Assembly (NCBI RefSeq): GCF_002953195.1
Contig: NZ_CP026377.1
Coordinates: forward strand, 2,976,001 to 3,040,000
DNA length: 64,000 bases
Direction of reading: 5' to 3'
Source: Mixta gaviniae
GTDB lineage: Bacteria; Pseudomonadota; Gammaproteobacteria; Enterobacterales; Enterobacteriaceae
The notes under the pieces are model-generated. The model did no database searches. It was given only the letters and a program-made list of their open reading frames with translations, and was not told the origin of the DNA. This document shows, piece after piece, positions 41,247 to 50,007 of the stretch (position 1 is the first letter of the stretch; every line of letters begins with the position of its first letter). The position numbers and the translations under genes are program-made.

Positions 41247-42998
41247 ATGGTTACCAATCGGCAACGCTACCGTGAAAAAGTCTCCCAGATGATCAGCTGG
41301 GGGCACTGGTTCGCGTTGTTTAACATCATCTTTGCCGCCCTGCTGGGCAGCCGTTATCTGTTGGTGGCCGACTGGCCCGGTTCGCTGGCGGGGCGTATTT
41401 ACGCCTTTACCAGCTGGATCGGCCACTTCAGCTTTATCGTGTTTGCGGCCTATCTGTTACTGATCTTCCCGCTCACCTTTGTGGTGATGTCGCAGCGCCT
41501 GCTGCGCTTTTTATCCGCCATTGTCGCCACCGCCGGGCTGACGCTGCTGCTGGTCGACAGCGCGGTGTTCAACCGTTTCCACCTGCACCTGAATCCGGTC
41601 GTGTGGGAGCTGGTGGTCAACCCCGACCAAAGCGAAATGGCGCGTGACTGGCAGCTGATGTTTATCAGCGTGCCGGCCATTTTCCTCGTGCAGATGCTGT
41701 TCGCCACCTGGAGCTGGCAGAAACTGCGCAGCCTCAACCGGCGCAGTTTCGGCAAGCCGCTGGCCGCGCTGTTTATCAGCGCCTTTTTCACCAGCCATCT
41801 GCTCTATATCTGGGCGGACGCCAATTTCTATCGTCCGATCACCATGCAGCGCTCTAACCTGCCGCTCTCCTATCCGATGACCGCGCGCCGGTTCCTGGAG
41901 AAACACGGTCTGCTGGATGCGCAAGAGTATCAGCGTCGTCTGGTGCAGCAGGGCAACCCGGAGGCGGTCTCGGTCGCCTACCCGCTGAGCGACATTAAGT
42001 TCCGCGACGGCGGCGCGGGCCATAACTTGTTGGTGATCACCGTTGATGGCCTGAACGCGCCGACCCTGAGCAAAGCGCTGCCGAACCTGGCGCGTTTCGG
42101 CGAAAGCAACGTGCGCTTCAGCCAGCACTTTACCGCCGGCAGCACGCCGGACAGTGGTCTGTTCGGCCTGTTTTACGGCATCTCGCCCAGCTATATGGAT
42201 GGCGTGCTGGCGTCGCGCATTCCTTCCGCGCTGATCACCTCGCTGAGCCAGCAAGGCTATCAGTTCGGTCTGTTCGCTTCCGACAGCTTCCGCTCGCCAC
42301 TCTATCGTCAGGCGCTGCTGGCGGACTTCTCTCTGCCGACGATTGGTGAGCAGCCCAACAGCCAGACTACCGCTCAGTGGCAGCGCTGGCTCGGTTCGCT
42401 GCCGTCCGGGCACGCGCCGTGGTTCTCCTGGGTTTCTTATGACGGGCTGCGCGATCTGCCTGAGCGCGGTAAAGAGCGGGCGCAGCGCTACAGCCGCAGC
42501 GCCAAAGAGGTTGACGGCGAAATCGGCCAGGTATTGGCCACGCTGCAGGAGAAAGGGCTGCTGGAGAATACCGTTGTGGTGATTACCGCCCAGCAGGCGG
42601 TAACGCTGAACGGTAAAGATAACGACGGCCGTCGCTCCGCGCTGCAGGTGCCGCTGCTGATCCACTGGCCAAATACCCCGGCGCAGACCGTCAGCAAACT
42701 GACTGACCATCAGGATGTGATGACCACGCTGATGCAGCGTCTGCTGCACGTCAGCACGCCAGCGGCGGAATATTCGCAGGGCGAGGATCTTTTCGCCGCC
42801 CAGCGTCGTCATAACTGGATCGCCAGCGCCGACGACAACCGGCTGGTGATCACTACGCCGCAGGTGACGCTGGTGCTGGACGCGAGCGGCAGCTATAAAG
42901 CCTACAACCGTGAAGGCCAGCCGCTGAAAGACCATAAGCCGCAGCTGGCGCTGCTGCTGCAGGTGCTGACCGAAGAAAAACGCTTCATTGCTAACTGA
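41247..42998 (+). CDS. yejM: Inner-membrane LPS-level sensor YejM (PbgA/LapC)
   Basis: A 583-residue protein with five N-terminal membrane segments (to about residue 190) and a large periplasmic alkaline-phosphatase-like domain, matching E. coli YejM. It senses periplasmic lipopolysaccharide and, through LapB and FtsH, controls LpxC and so lipid A synthesis. The basic linker that binds lipid A (about residues 205-215, [14 protein letters not shown]) is visible. [20 protein letters not shown] and [20 protein letters not shown] mark the hydrolase fold, though these proteins are not typical sulfatases. The tRNA-Pro follows 72 bases later. Confidence 0.94.
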   Translation: MVTNRQRYREKVSQMISWGHWFALFNIIFAALLGSRYLLVADWPGSLAGRIYAFTSWIGHFSFIVFAAYLLLIFPLTFVVMSQRLLRFLSAIVATAGLTLLLVDSAVFNRFHLHLNPVVWELVVNPDQSEMARDWQLMFISVPAIFLVQMLFATWSWQKLRSLNRRSFGKPLAALFISAFFTSHLLYIWADANFYRPITMQRSNLPLSYPMTARRFLEKHGLLDAQEYQRRLVQQGNPEAVSVAYPLSDIKFRDGGAGHNLLVITVDGLNAPTLSKALPNLARFGESNVRFSQHFTAGSTPDSGLFGLFYGISPSYMDGVLASRIPSALITSLSQQGYQFGLFASDSFRSPLYRQALLADFSLPTIGEQPNSQTTAQWQRWLGSLPSGHAPWFSWVSYDGLRDLPERGKERAQRYSRSAKEVDGEIGQVLATLQEKGLLENTVVVITAQQAVTLNGKDNDGRRSALQVPLLIHWPNTPAQTVSKLTDHQDVMTTLMQRLLHVSTPAAEYSQGEDLFAAQRRHNWIASADDNRLVITTPQVTLVLDASGSYKAYNREGQPLKDHKPQLALLLQVLTEEKRFIAN

Positions 42999-43070
42999 TT
43001 ATTAATAAAGCAGTTAGACGCAAAGCATCTTGCTTTTGACAAGATTACGGGTAGTATAACGGCCAGATAT

Positions 43071-43147
43071 CGGCACGTAGCGCAGCCTGGTAGCGCACTG
43101 TCATGGGGTGTCAGGGGTCGGAGGTTCAAATCCTCTCGTGCCGACCA
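43071..43147 (+). tRNA. proL: tRNA-Pro (anticodon GGG)
   Basis: A 77-base tRNA with encoded CCA. The acceptor stem is CGGCACG (43071-43077) with CGTGCCG (43137-43143). The anticodon GGG is at 43105-43107 inside the loop ATGGGGT. The T arm contains GGTTCAAAT. The anticodon stem CTGTC/GTCAG keeps the T-T opposition of E. coli proL, but its second pair is T-A. In E. coli proL is also directly downstream of yejM. tRNA genes often serve as integration sites, and a phage-derived pseudogene follows. Confidence 0.96.
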
Positions 43148-43160
43148 AAATTCCCTCGAA

Positions 43161-43187
43161 AAACCAATCCGCAAGGATTGGTTTTTT
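43161..43187 (+). terminator. Terminator of tRNA-Pro
   Basis: AAACCAATCC (43161-43170), loop GCAA, GGATTGGTTT (43175-43184), then further T. The spacing from the tRNA end is 13 bases. Confidence 0.92.
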
Positions 43188-43427
43188 GTTTTCTGAACAG
43201 AGCGTCAGGTAAAAACCGGGTAGATCCCTGGCGTGACCGATCATTTTATCGGGAACTGACTGCCCTGCCCTCAGCCCTACGTACCGCCCCGACCACTGGC
43301 AATGTATGGCCGGTCGAAACAGCCGAACAACATACCCTCACGGGGAATAAGCTCCGCCGCCCGGTAGCGGTAGCTGAGACCTGCCACCCACTAAGTGGCA
43401 ACGTAACTAAACTACCAGGAGGCCAGG

Positions 43428-43993
43428 ATGGCGATCACAACTATCACCCCCGAAAACTCACCCCAATTACGCATAATTCCGTTCCCGTCATCACGACCGA
43501 TCTACTGGCGCAGCTGTACGGCGCTGATGTTAAAAATATCCAGAATAACTACGCCAGAAATGCGAAGCGGTTTGTCGCGGGTAAGCACTTCTTCAAAATT
43601 GAAGGCGAGGAGTTAAGAGATCTGAAGCACAGACCATCAGTAAGAGGGTCTGTGACGATCGCCCGTAACGTCCGTTCTCTTATCCTCTGGACCGAACGCG
43701 GCGCGCCATGCAAAAATGCTGGAAACCGACCAGGTCTGGGAGGTGTTTGAGCGCCTGGAGGATTGCTATTTCAGCCGGACAGCCGCTAGCGAGCCGGCAC
43801 AGCCTTACATGGTTCATAGGCGGCTACTGCTGACTGCTGACTGCTGACTGCTGATCACGGCGTTATAACCGATGCCACAGTGCTGCAGGAAAATGAGTTC
43901 GTCGGCACGCTGGAGACGTTTTTCGAGATCGCGCGGCGGGCAAGGTATTTCGTGATCCATGAGAACGATCTAACGGCGCTGATGCAAAGATGA
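43428..43993 (+). pseudogene. Frameshifted phage antirepressor (ORF6N-type)
   Basis: A broken phage regulator. It starts well (AGGAGG, then ATG 43428, MAITTITPENSP) but shifts frame about 35-40 bases in. The main piece in the second frame is VPVITTDLLAQLYGADVKNI, then YARNAKRFVAGKHFFKIEGE, ending LILWTERGA. At about 43704 the frame shifts again and continues RHAKMLETDQVWEVFERLED-CYF. The pieces in order match ORF6N-domain antirepressors of lambdoid phages. A later piece in one frame (FVGTLETFFEIARRARYFVI, stop at 43993) may be its tail, beyond a 7-base repeat expansion. It lies 280 bases after tRNA-Pro, suggesting a decayed prophage. Confidence 0.75.
43825..43853. repeat. 7-base tandem repeat (CTGCTGA)
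   Basis: About four copies of a 7-base unit, CTGCTGA, lie inside the decayed antirepressor gene. It probably reflects slippage in DNA that is no longer selected. Confidence 0.85.
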
Positions 43994-44224
43994 TAAGCGC
44001 GCCTCAGCTGGGGCGCCCTTCTAAAAACGATCGGGTGGAGAGGCGTAATAGAATACCCATTAGGGAAATAGGCCCGGAGCTGCTTGTAGGCTCAGTTGGC
44101 ACCCGATCACCAGCTACCAGCTGGATTTCATTTTTATCATTGACGCACTATATCTTTATATTTATCTGTCCCGGGAAAACTGGCAAGTTAAATTTATTTT
44201 CATCTATCTAAAGGGAATTTTGAG

Positions 44225-44959
44225 ATGAGTAGTTATAGGGAAATAGCACAGCGGATCGCAAAAATAGTAATTTCACCTGATTCGGTTCTCGGTTTTTGGA
44301 ATGGTGTTCTGTCAGTACCGACAGATATTGGTTATCTGGCATACGGCTTTATAGATACTGATTCGCGCTCTATTCGGGAAGCGGAACGGATCAGGATGAT
44401 GACAGCAATACGCTACGGCATTCTGAAAAATCACAATTTCATTAAAACTGTAGAAATCGTTTTTGATACATTCAACAAATATGTCCCGGAAGAAAAACAG
44501 AACAGTATTTACAGTAAAACAGGCTTTTCGATCGCTGGTAGAGCCACGACTAATACACTGGTATCCGCACGATTAGCTCAGGCTGTTGCACAAAATGGCG
44601 GGGCAAAAGTCCGGTTGCGGGGCGGTATTATCGGCAATATGCTTCTTGCCGGCGGGATGGCTGAACGTAGCATTTATACATCCCAAAAATTAAAAACTTA
44701 TGCTCCTGAAGTGTATAATGCTCTGCGTGCCCGCAATTATGACCTTCTTTATTTTTTTCTTGAACCTGCTCTGCAGCCTTTTGTAGAGGCACTGCATGTC
44801 AAGTGGTCAAACGGAACCCCAGCTTTTAACCAGATCATCGGCGAGGTAGAGAATGAAATCCAAAAAAGAGGCGCTAATCGGGCTCGTAATGAGTTACGCA
44901 TTCGCTTTTATCGGTGGTTTGCTCGTATTTTTATGCGCCTACTGGTTTTTCCATTTTGA
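44225..44959 (+). CDS. Unknown protein, possible toxin/effector
   Basis: A 244-residue protein that I do not recognise. The N-terminal half is helical and charged (REIAQRIAKIVISPDSVLGF). The middle has a Gly-rich stretch, GGAKVRLRGGIIGNMLLAGG, flanked by Ala/Leu-rich helices, which could insert in a membrane. No signal peptide. The DNA is much more AT-rich than its neighbours (27 G or C in the 60 bases 44281-44340, against 41 in 45361-45420), a sign of transfer. AAAGGGAATTTTGAG precedes the ATG. Its last 107 bases overlap the 64-residue membrane protein gene. The pair looks like a pore-forming effector with an immunity protein; this is inference without a recognised homologue. Confidence 0.6.
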   Translation: MSSYREIAQRIAKIVISPDSVLGFWNGVLSVPTDIGYLAYGFIDTDSRSIREAERIRMMTAIRYGILKNHNFIKTVEIVFDTFNKYVPEEKQNSIYSKTGFSIAGRATTNTLVSARLAQAVAQNGGAKVRLRGGIIGNMLLAGGMAERSIYTSQKLKTYAPEVYNALRARNYDLLYFFLEPALQPFVEALHVKWSNGTPAFNQIIGEVENEIQKRGANRARNELRIRFYRWFARIFMRLLVFPF

Positions 44960-45047
44960 GACCTGGACTGAACGGGCCGTCTATATCGGCCTGACCCTGC
45001 TGGTTGTATACATGCTGCTTAAGCTGGTACCCCAAAAATACCGTTAA
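44853..45047 (+). CDS. Small two-helix membrane protein, possible immunity protein
   Basis: A 64-residue protein with two hydrophobic helices (about residues 7-33 and 42-59), separated by a short loop (HFETWTERA), and basic ends. It starts inside the preceding gene in another frame, with its own ribosome site (GAGGTAGAGA just before ATG 44853). Size, topology and position behind an unknown protein with a glycine-rich segment suit an immunity protein that protects the inner membrane. The base composition is AT-rich like its partner. No family was recognised. Confidence 0.6.
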   Translation: MKSKKEALIGLVMSYAFAFIGGLLVFLCAYWFFHFETWTERAVYIGLTLLVVYMLLKLVPQKYR

Positions 45048-45091
45048 GCTGTGGGGCCGCCTGAAGCTGCGATGCGCGCCAGAGCGCCGCG

Positions 45092-47344
45092 CTACTGTCG
45101 CAGCAGCCGCAAACCATTCGCTACCACCAGCAGGCTGGCACCGACGTCGGCGAACACCGCCATCCACAGCGTGCCCATGCCTGCCAGCGTCAGCGCCAGA
45201 AACAGCGCCTTAATGCCGATAGCCAGTGTCAGGTTCTGGATCAGCACCGCGTAAGTGCGTTTTGCCAGGCGTATAAAGAGCGGGATTTTGCACAAGTCAT
45301 CATCCATTAGCGCTACGTCGGCGGTTTCAATCGCCGTATCGGTGCCCATCGCCCCCATGGCGAAACCAATACTGGCGCGGGCCAGCGCCGGCGCGTCGTT
45401 GATGCCATCGCCCACCATGCCAGTGGTGCCCGCGCGGGTCAGTTTTTCTACCGCCTGCAGCTTATCTTCCGGCAGCTGCTCGCTCTGCACCTTATCAATG
45501 CCAAGCTGCGCGCCAATCGCCTGCGCCGCCCAGCGGTTATCGCCGGTCAGCATAACGGTCCGCACGCCCAGCGCGCGCAGCTGCGCAATGGCCTCGCGGC
45601 TGCTCGCTTTTACCGTATCCGCCACCGCAAACAGCGCCAACACACGCTCCTCGTCGCAGAGCATGACACCGGTTTTGCCCTGCTGCTCCAGCGTGCGCAG
45701 CGCGGCCGTCGTCGCCTCATCATCGCCGACACTCTCCGCCATCAGCCGCAGATTACCCAGGCTGTAGCTTTTGCCCGCTATCACCCCGCGCACGCCGCGG
45801 CCCGGCAGTGCGGTAAAGCCAGTCACTGCCAGCCCGGCGCGCGCTGGCGCGGCGGCCAGTAAGGCCTGCGACACCGGATGATCGGAATAGCCAGCCAGGC
45901 TCGACGCCAGCGTCTGACAGTGCGCCTCATCAAGCTTGCCCAGCGTGTGAATATCGGTCTGACGCGGCCTGCCGTGGGTCAGGGTGCCGGTTTTATCGAG
46001 CGCCAGCCACTTCAGCCGCCGGCCCTCTTCCAGATAGATGCCGCCCTTGATCAAAATGCCGTGGCGCGCCGCCGCCGTCAGGCCGCTGACCAAAGTGACC
46101 GGCGTGGAGATCACCAGCGCGCAGGGGCAGGCGATAACCAGCATCACCAGCGCTTTATAGATCCACTCATGCCAGCCGCCGCCGGTAAACAGCGGCGGCA
46201 ATAGCGCCGTCGCCAGCGCCAGCGCACACACCACCGGCGTATAAATGCGCGAGAAGCGATCGACAAAGCGCTGTACCGGCGCTTTCGCCTGCTGCGCCTG
46301 ACCAACAACGCGGATAATGCGCGCCAGCGTGCTGTTATCCGCCGTCGCCGTGACGCGGTATTCAATCGCGCCCGCGCCGTTTATCGTGCCGGCAAATACC
46401 GTATCGCCCTCGCCCTTATCCACCGGCAGGCTCTCGCCGGTTACCGGCGCCTGGTTGATGGCGGAACGGCCGCTGACGATAACGCCATCCAGCCCGATAC
46501 GCTCGCCCGGCTTCGCCCTCACCCGGCTGCCCGTCGCGATGCGCGTCGTCTCGGTCTCGCGCCAGCTGCCGTCCGGCTGCTGTACGCTGGCCGTTTCCGG
46601 CGTCAGCCTGATAAGAGCGTCAATGGCGTTGCGCGCGCGATCCAGCGATCTCGCCTCCAGCCGCTCCGCCAGCGTAAACAGCACCATCACCATCGCCGCT
46701 TCGGGCCACTGTCCCAGCGCCAGCGCGCCGGTGACGGCAATGCTCATCAGGGCATTAATGTTCAGGTTGCCGTTGCGCACGGCGGTCCAGCCCTTTTTAA
46801 AGGTATTCAGGCCGCACAGCGCAATGGCCAGCAGTGCCAGCGCCGCCTGCGCCCACGCCGGAAAACCGGTCCAGTGCAGTGCTTCCGCACTGGCGGCGGC
46901 GGCGGCAGCCAGCGCCAGCGGCCGCCAGCGCATCGGCTGCGCCTCAGCGGCCGGTTGCGGCTCACCCTCAATAAGCAGTTCCGGCTCGAAGCCCAACGCA
47001 CGAATGGCGTCCAGAATCGGCGCGCGCGCGTCCGGGGCGTGCGATACCGTCAGTACGCGCTGCATCAGGTCAAACTCCAGCCCGCCGACATCACTCATTG
47101 CCCCCAGCTTTTTGCGGATCATCGCCTCTTCTACCGGGCAGTCCATCTGCATGATACGGATGCGGCTACGTTCACCGGCCGCGTCGCCTGCAGGCCTTAA
47201 CGGTATCGCGTTTTCTGCCGCGCCTGACGCCGCGCGCGGCACGGCCCCGCCGCCCGGCGCAATGGGGGCAAACGCGCTGAAGCGACCGCGATGATTGTTG
47301 CCCTGCGCGCCGCCGCAGCCCGATTTATTGCAGCAATTACTCAT
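45092..47344 (-). CDS. Cd/Zn/Pb-exporting P-type ATPase (CadA/ZntA type)
   Basis: A 750-residue P1B-2-type metal ATPase. The Cys-rich N-terminus MSNCCNKSGCGG and a heavy-metal domain with MDCPVEEAM precede the core. The metal site CPC is in VIACPCALVISTP, the phosphorylated Asp in LALDKTGTLTHGR, and the hinge is MVGDGINDAPALA. It exports Zn, Cd or Pb from the cytosol. It is divergent from the CadR/PbrR-like MerR gene at 47425, and the shared gap has a typical MerR promoter. E. coli ZntA is its functional counterpart, but this gene has a different neighbourhood, so it may have arrived with the accessory region. Confidence 0.9.
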   Translation of the reverse strand: MSNCCNKSGCGGAQGNNHRGRFSAFAPIAPGGGAVPRAASGAAENAIPLRPAGDAAGERSRIRIMQMDCPVEEAMIRKKLGAMSDVGGLEFDLMQRVLTVSHAPDARAPILDAIRALGFEPELLIEGEPQPAAEAQPMRWRPLALAAAAAASAEALHWTGFPAWAQAALALLAIALCGLNTFKKGWTAVRNGNLNINALMSIAVTGALALGQWPEAAMVMVLFTLAERLEARSLDRARNAIDALIRLTPETASVQQPDGSWRETETTRIATGSRVRAKPGERIGLDGVIVSGRSAINQAPVTGESLPVDKGEGDTVFAGTINGAGAIEYRVTATADNSTLARIIRVVGQAQQAKAPVQRFVDRFSRIYTPVVCALALATALLPPLFTGGGWHEWIYKALVMLVIACPCALVISTPVTLVSGLTAAARHGILIKGGIYLEEGRRLKWLALDKTGTLTHGRPRQTDIHTLGKLDEAHCQTLASSLAGYSDHPVSQALLAAAPARAGLAVTGFTALPGRGVRGVIAGKSYSLGNLRLMAESVGDDEATTAALRTLEQQGKTGVMLCDEERVLALFAVADTVKASSREAIAQLRALGVRTVMLTGDNRWAAQAIGAQLGIDKVQSEQLPEDKLQAVEKLTRAGTTGMVGDGINDAPALARASIGFAMGAMGTDTAIETADVALMDDDLCKIPLFIRLAKRTYAVLIQNLTLAIGIKALFLALTLAGMGTLWMAVFADVGASLLVVANGLRLLRQ

Positions 47345-47375
47345 ATTTTTTCCCCTGCCTGTCGCCTATACTGCT

Positions 47376-47406
47376 ATTAAAAACCCTATAGCTACTTCAG
47401 GGTCAA
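47376..47406 (-). promoter_or_regulatory. MerR-type metal-responsive promoter
   Basis: On the minus strand, -35 TTGACC (47406 to 47401) and -10 TTTAAT (47381 to 47376) are 19 bases apart, the over-long spacing typical of MerR-regulated promoters. Between them lies a dyad with arms ACCCTATAG and CTTCAGGGT (plus strand, 47383-47403). Metal-bound MerR protein twists such DNA to allow transcription of the ATPase gene. Confidence 0.85.
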
Positions 47407-47424
47407 GCATCGACGAGGTGAGAG

Positions 47425-47859
47425 ATGAAAACTGGCGAACTCGCCCGGCTGGCGGGCTGTAAGGTGGAAACGGTGCGCTACTATGAGCGGGAGGGGTTAT
47501 TAGCCGCTCCGCTGCGCGACGGTGACAATAACTATCGGCATTACGACAGCCATCACCTGGAAAGCCTGCTGTTTATACGCCGTTGCCGAACGCTGGATAT
47601 GACGCATGAGGAGATTCGCGTGCTGCTGCAGACCCGCAGCCAGCCCGATGCCGACTGCGGCGCGGTTAACGCGCTGATCGACCGACATCTGCATCACGTG
47701 CAGGAAAAAATTCGTGAACTGAAGGCGCTGGAACAGCAGTTGACCGCGCTGCGCAGCCAGTGCCATACCGGCCGTGCGGCACGGCACTGCGGTATCCTGC
47801 GCGAGCTGGAGCAGACAGACGATCTGCAGCCGCTGACCTCGCTGACGCGCGGTCTCTAG
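47425..47859 (+). CDS. MerR-family Cd(II)/Pb(II)-responsive regulator (CadR/PbrR-like)
   Basis: A 144-residue MerR regulator. The winged helix is MKTGELARLAGCKVETVRYY, then a long dimer helix and the metal site. Cys residues at about 78 (PDADCGAV), 113 (SQCHTG) and 122 (RHCGIL) match the three-cysteine pattern of CadR/PbrR regulators. It is divergent from the metal ATPase, 80 bases apart, with a MerR promoter between. An earlier ORF cannot be proposed because the dyad lies just upstream. Confidence 0.9.
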   Translation: MKTGELARLAGCKVETVRYYEREGLLAAPLRDGDNNYRHYDSHHLESLLFIRRCRTLDMTHEEIRVLLQTRSQPDADCGAVNALIDRHLHHVQEKIRELKALEQQLTALRSQCHTGRAARHCGILRELEQTDDLQPLTSLTRGL

Positions 47860-47905
47860 CTCCCCACCAGCACAGACTTTTCATCAGCCCGCAGGAGCAA
47901 GCGCG

Positions 47906-48364
47906 ATGGTCGACTTTCGACAGGTACAGGTTAAGAATGATGTCATTACTGGCGAGGGCGTGGTGATTTACCAGCCCGCCAATCTCTACGGCTGCACGCT
48001 GCAGGACGGGGTTTTCATCGGCCCTTTCGTGGAGATACAGGGCAATAGTGTTGTTGGCCGCGGCAGCAAGATCCAGTCGCACTGCTTTATCTGTGAATAT
48101 GTCACTATCGGCGAAAACTGTTTTATCGGTCACGGCGTGATGTTCGCCAACGATATGTTTCGCAGCGGGCGGCCCGATCCGGATCGCAACGCCTGGGGGC
48201 GTATTACGCTTGGCGATAATGTTTCTGTCGGCAGCGGCGCCACCATCCTGGCCGTTAACATCTGCGATGGCGCGGTGATCGGCGCAGGTAGCGTAGTGAC
48301 GAAAGATATCGTCCGCAAAGGGGTCTACGCCGGCAACCCGGCGCGTCTGATCAGAATGCTGTAG
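47906..48364 (+). CDS. Hexapeptide-repeat acyltransferase
   Basis: A 152-residue left-handed beta-helix protein with hexapeptide repeats (such as VVIYQPANLYGCTLQDGVFI and VTIGENCFIGHGVMFANDMF) and a C-terminal cap ending GVYAGNPARLIRML. The fold and the Asn/His in CFIGHGVMFANDM suit transferases of acetyl groups to sugars (WbpD/VioB-like). The substrate is not known. AGGAG lies six bases before ATG 47906. It is 46 bases downstream of the MerR gene, but the functions do not obviously connect. Confidence 0.8.
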   Translation: MVDFRQVQVKNDVITGEGVVIYQPANLYGCTLQDGVFIGPFVEIQGNSVVGRGSKIQSHCFICEYVTIGENCFIGHGVMFANDMFRSGRPDPDRNAWGRITLGDNVSVGSGATILAVNICDGAVIGAGSVVTKDIVRKGVYAGNPARLIRML

Positions 48365-48437
48365 CAAAGACGACGCCGGGCAACGCGCACTCCGATGCCC
48401 GGACAGCGCACAGTAGCCAAACGGCGGATCCCTCTTC

Positions 48438-49370
48438 TTACCGGCTATCCGCCGTTGCACGCCGGGCGCCAGGCTGCTTCGCCGGCAGGGTAATGATCGC
48501 CAGACAGCCGACAATCAGAACCACGCCCGTCCAGCCCGTCGGCGACAGCTTTTCGCCGACCAGCAGCACCGCCAGTAGCGCGGCCACTACCGGCTCCAGC
48601 AGCGTAATGGTGGTGGCCAGGCTGGCCGGAATGCGCGCCAGCCCGTAGCCGTAGCAGAGATAGCCGATAAACATCGGCACCAGCGCCATATAGATGCCGA
48701 CCGCAGCGTTATTCCAGGCGGCCAGCAGCGGCGCGCCGGTCAACAGCAGAACCGGCATCAGCAAGATGCCGCCGCCGCCAAATGTCGCCCCCATCGCCGC
48801 GCGCGGCGCCACGTTCTGCTGCATCAGGCGTCGTGCGGACCAGGAGTAGAGCGCGTAGGTGAAGCCAGCCAGTAGCCCCAGCAGGATGCCGACAAGGGCG
48901 CGATCCGCTTCGCCGCCAGTGTCGTGGCCGCCGCTTTTCGCTATGCAGAGCAGCGCCATGCCCACCAGCCCGGTGAGCGCCCCGCCCGCCCAGCGCCGGG
49001 TCAGGCGCAGGCCATCGAGGCGATATTCAATCAGCGCGGAGAGCAGCGGCGCGGAGCCGATGGAAATCACGGTGCCGACGGTGACGCCGGCAAAACGCAT
49101 TGAGGCATAAAAAGCGAGCGGGTAGATCGCCACCGCCAGCGCGCCGGTCAGCAGATAGCGCCAGTGCTGCGCGATCAGCCGTCGCTGACGCATAATGGCG
49201 GCGGCGGCAATAAGCCCCTGCAGCAGACCGCCGGTGCCCATCGCCACCGCGCCGACCGCCAGCGGGCTGAGTTCGGGGGCAAAGGTGGCGGCCGTCCCGG
49301 TAGTTCCCCAAAGGATCGAAGCGAAAAAAATGGCGGCTATCCCCGCCAGACGCTGTTCGGAAGCGGGCAT
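48438..49370 (-). CDS. EamA/DMT-family exporter
   Basis: A 310-residue drug/metabolite transporter with ten predicted membrane segments in two EamA repeats: the first starts AAIFFASILWGTTGTAATFA, the second LLGLLAGFTYALYSWSARR. ATG 49370 is embedded in the stop of the upstream TetR gene (TGATG), so the two genes are coupled. The substrate is not known. A start 17 codons upstream exists but overlaps tetR coding sequence. Confidence 0.85.
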   Translation of the reverse strand: MPASEQRLAGIAAIFFASILWGTTGTAATFAPELSPLAVGAVAMGTGGLLQGLIAAAAIMRQRRLIAQHWRYLLTGALAVAIYPLAFYASMRFAGVTVGTVISIGSAPLLSALIEYRLDGLRLTRRWAGGALTGLVGMALLCIAKSGGHDTGGEADRALVGILLGLLAGFTYALYSWSARRLMQQNVAPRAAMGATFGGGGILLMPVLLLTGAPLLAAWNNAAVGIYMALVPMFIGYLCYGYGLARIPASLATTITLLEPVVAALLAVLLVGEKLSPTGWTGVVLIVGCLAIITLPAKQPGARRATADSR

Positions 49371-49936
49371 CACAGCGCCTCCATCATCTGCGCGGCCATC
49401 AGCTCCGCCTCTCTTACGCAATCACCGTTGCCTTCCAGCCCGGCGCGCGAAATGCTGCCCTCCAGCAAAAAGGCGAAGTGGCGCGCCATCAGTCGGACCC
49501 GCGCTGCGTCCCCTGGCAGCAGCGCGGTCAGGTGCGCCACCAGAATCGCTTCGACCTCCTCTTTATGACGTCGCACCGCCTGACGGCCCGGCGCGGCGGC
49601 GGGCAGTTCCGCTGCGGCATTCAGCAGGCCGCAGCCGCGAAAGCCATGTTCATAGGCGTATTCCGCATGATCTTCATAGGCCTGAAACACCGCCAGCACC
49701 TTTTCGCGCGGCGTATCGGCCGCCTGCAGCCGTTGTTCATACAGCGCCAGCCACTCCTGATGACGTAAGGTCAAATAGGTGGCGACCAGTTCATCTTTCG
49801 AGGCGAAGTTGTTATACAGGCTTTTTTTCGCCACGCCGGCGCGTTTGATAATCGCATCGATACCGGTGGCATTAATGCCGTGTTCATAGAACAGCACGCG
49901 CGCCGCATTCAGCAATTTTTCCTGGGCGGTGGACAT
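49370..49936 (-). CDS. TetR-family repressor
   Basis: A 188-residue TetR regulator. The N-terminal helix-turn-helix is LLNAARVLFYEHGINATGID followed by IIKRAGVAKKSLYNNFASKD; the C-terminal ligand domain is variable. It is cotranscribed with the downstream exporter, which it probably represses together with itself. A near-perfect 20-base inverted repeat lies just upstream of its start (49946-49989). Confidence 0.88.
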   Translation of the reverse strand: MSTAQEKLLNAARVLFYEHGINATGIDAIIKRAGVAKKSLYNNFASKDELVATYLTLRHQEWLALYEQRLQAADTPREKVLAVFQAYEDHAEYAYEHGFRGCGLLNAAAELPAAAPGRQAVRRHKEEVEAILVAHLTALLPGDAARVRLMARHFAFLLEGSISRAGLEGNGDCVREAELMAAQMMEAL

Positions 49937-49945
49937 AGCGCCTCT

Positions 49946-49989
49946 CCTGCAGATAAGTAGGCAGACCAGTCTACCTACTTATCTGCAGG
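49946..49989 (-). promoter_or_regulatory. Large inverted repeat, probable TetR operator
   Basis: Arms CCTGCAGATAAGTAGGCAGA (49946-49965) and TCTACCTACTTATCTGCAGG (49970-49989) match at 19 of 20 bases around a 4-base centre. The inner arm also contains GTAGG/CCTAC. It lies only 9 bases from the tetR ATG, so its inner arm overlaps the ribosome site region. It could act as a DNA operator, an mRNA hairpin, or both. Confidence 0.7.
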
Positions 49990-50007
49990 AAGCAACCTTT
50001 CAGGCGA

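Noticed and set aside
43071..43147. Attachment-site duplicate of the tRNA 3' end
   Set aside because: I searched the accessory region by eye for GGTTCAAATCCTCTCGTGCC and found no second copy.
43990..44211. A 73-residue frame between the antirepressor and the toxin-like gene
   Set aside because: No ribosome site or recognisable domain; it probably covers degraded sequence.
47666..48514. Minus-strand frame spanning the MerR and acyltransferase genes
   Set aside because: It is the antisense of two well-supported genes.
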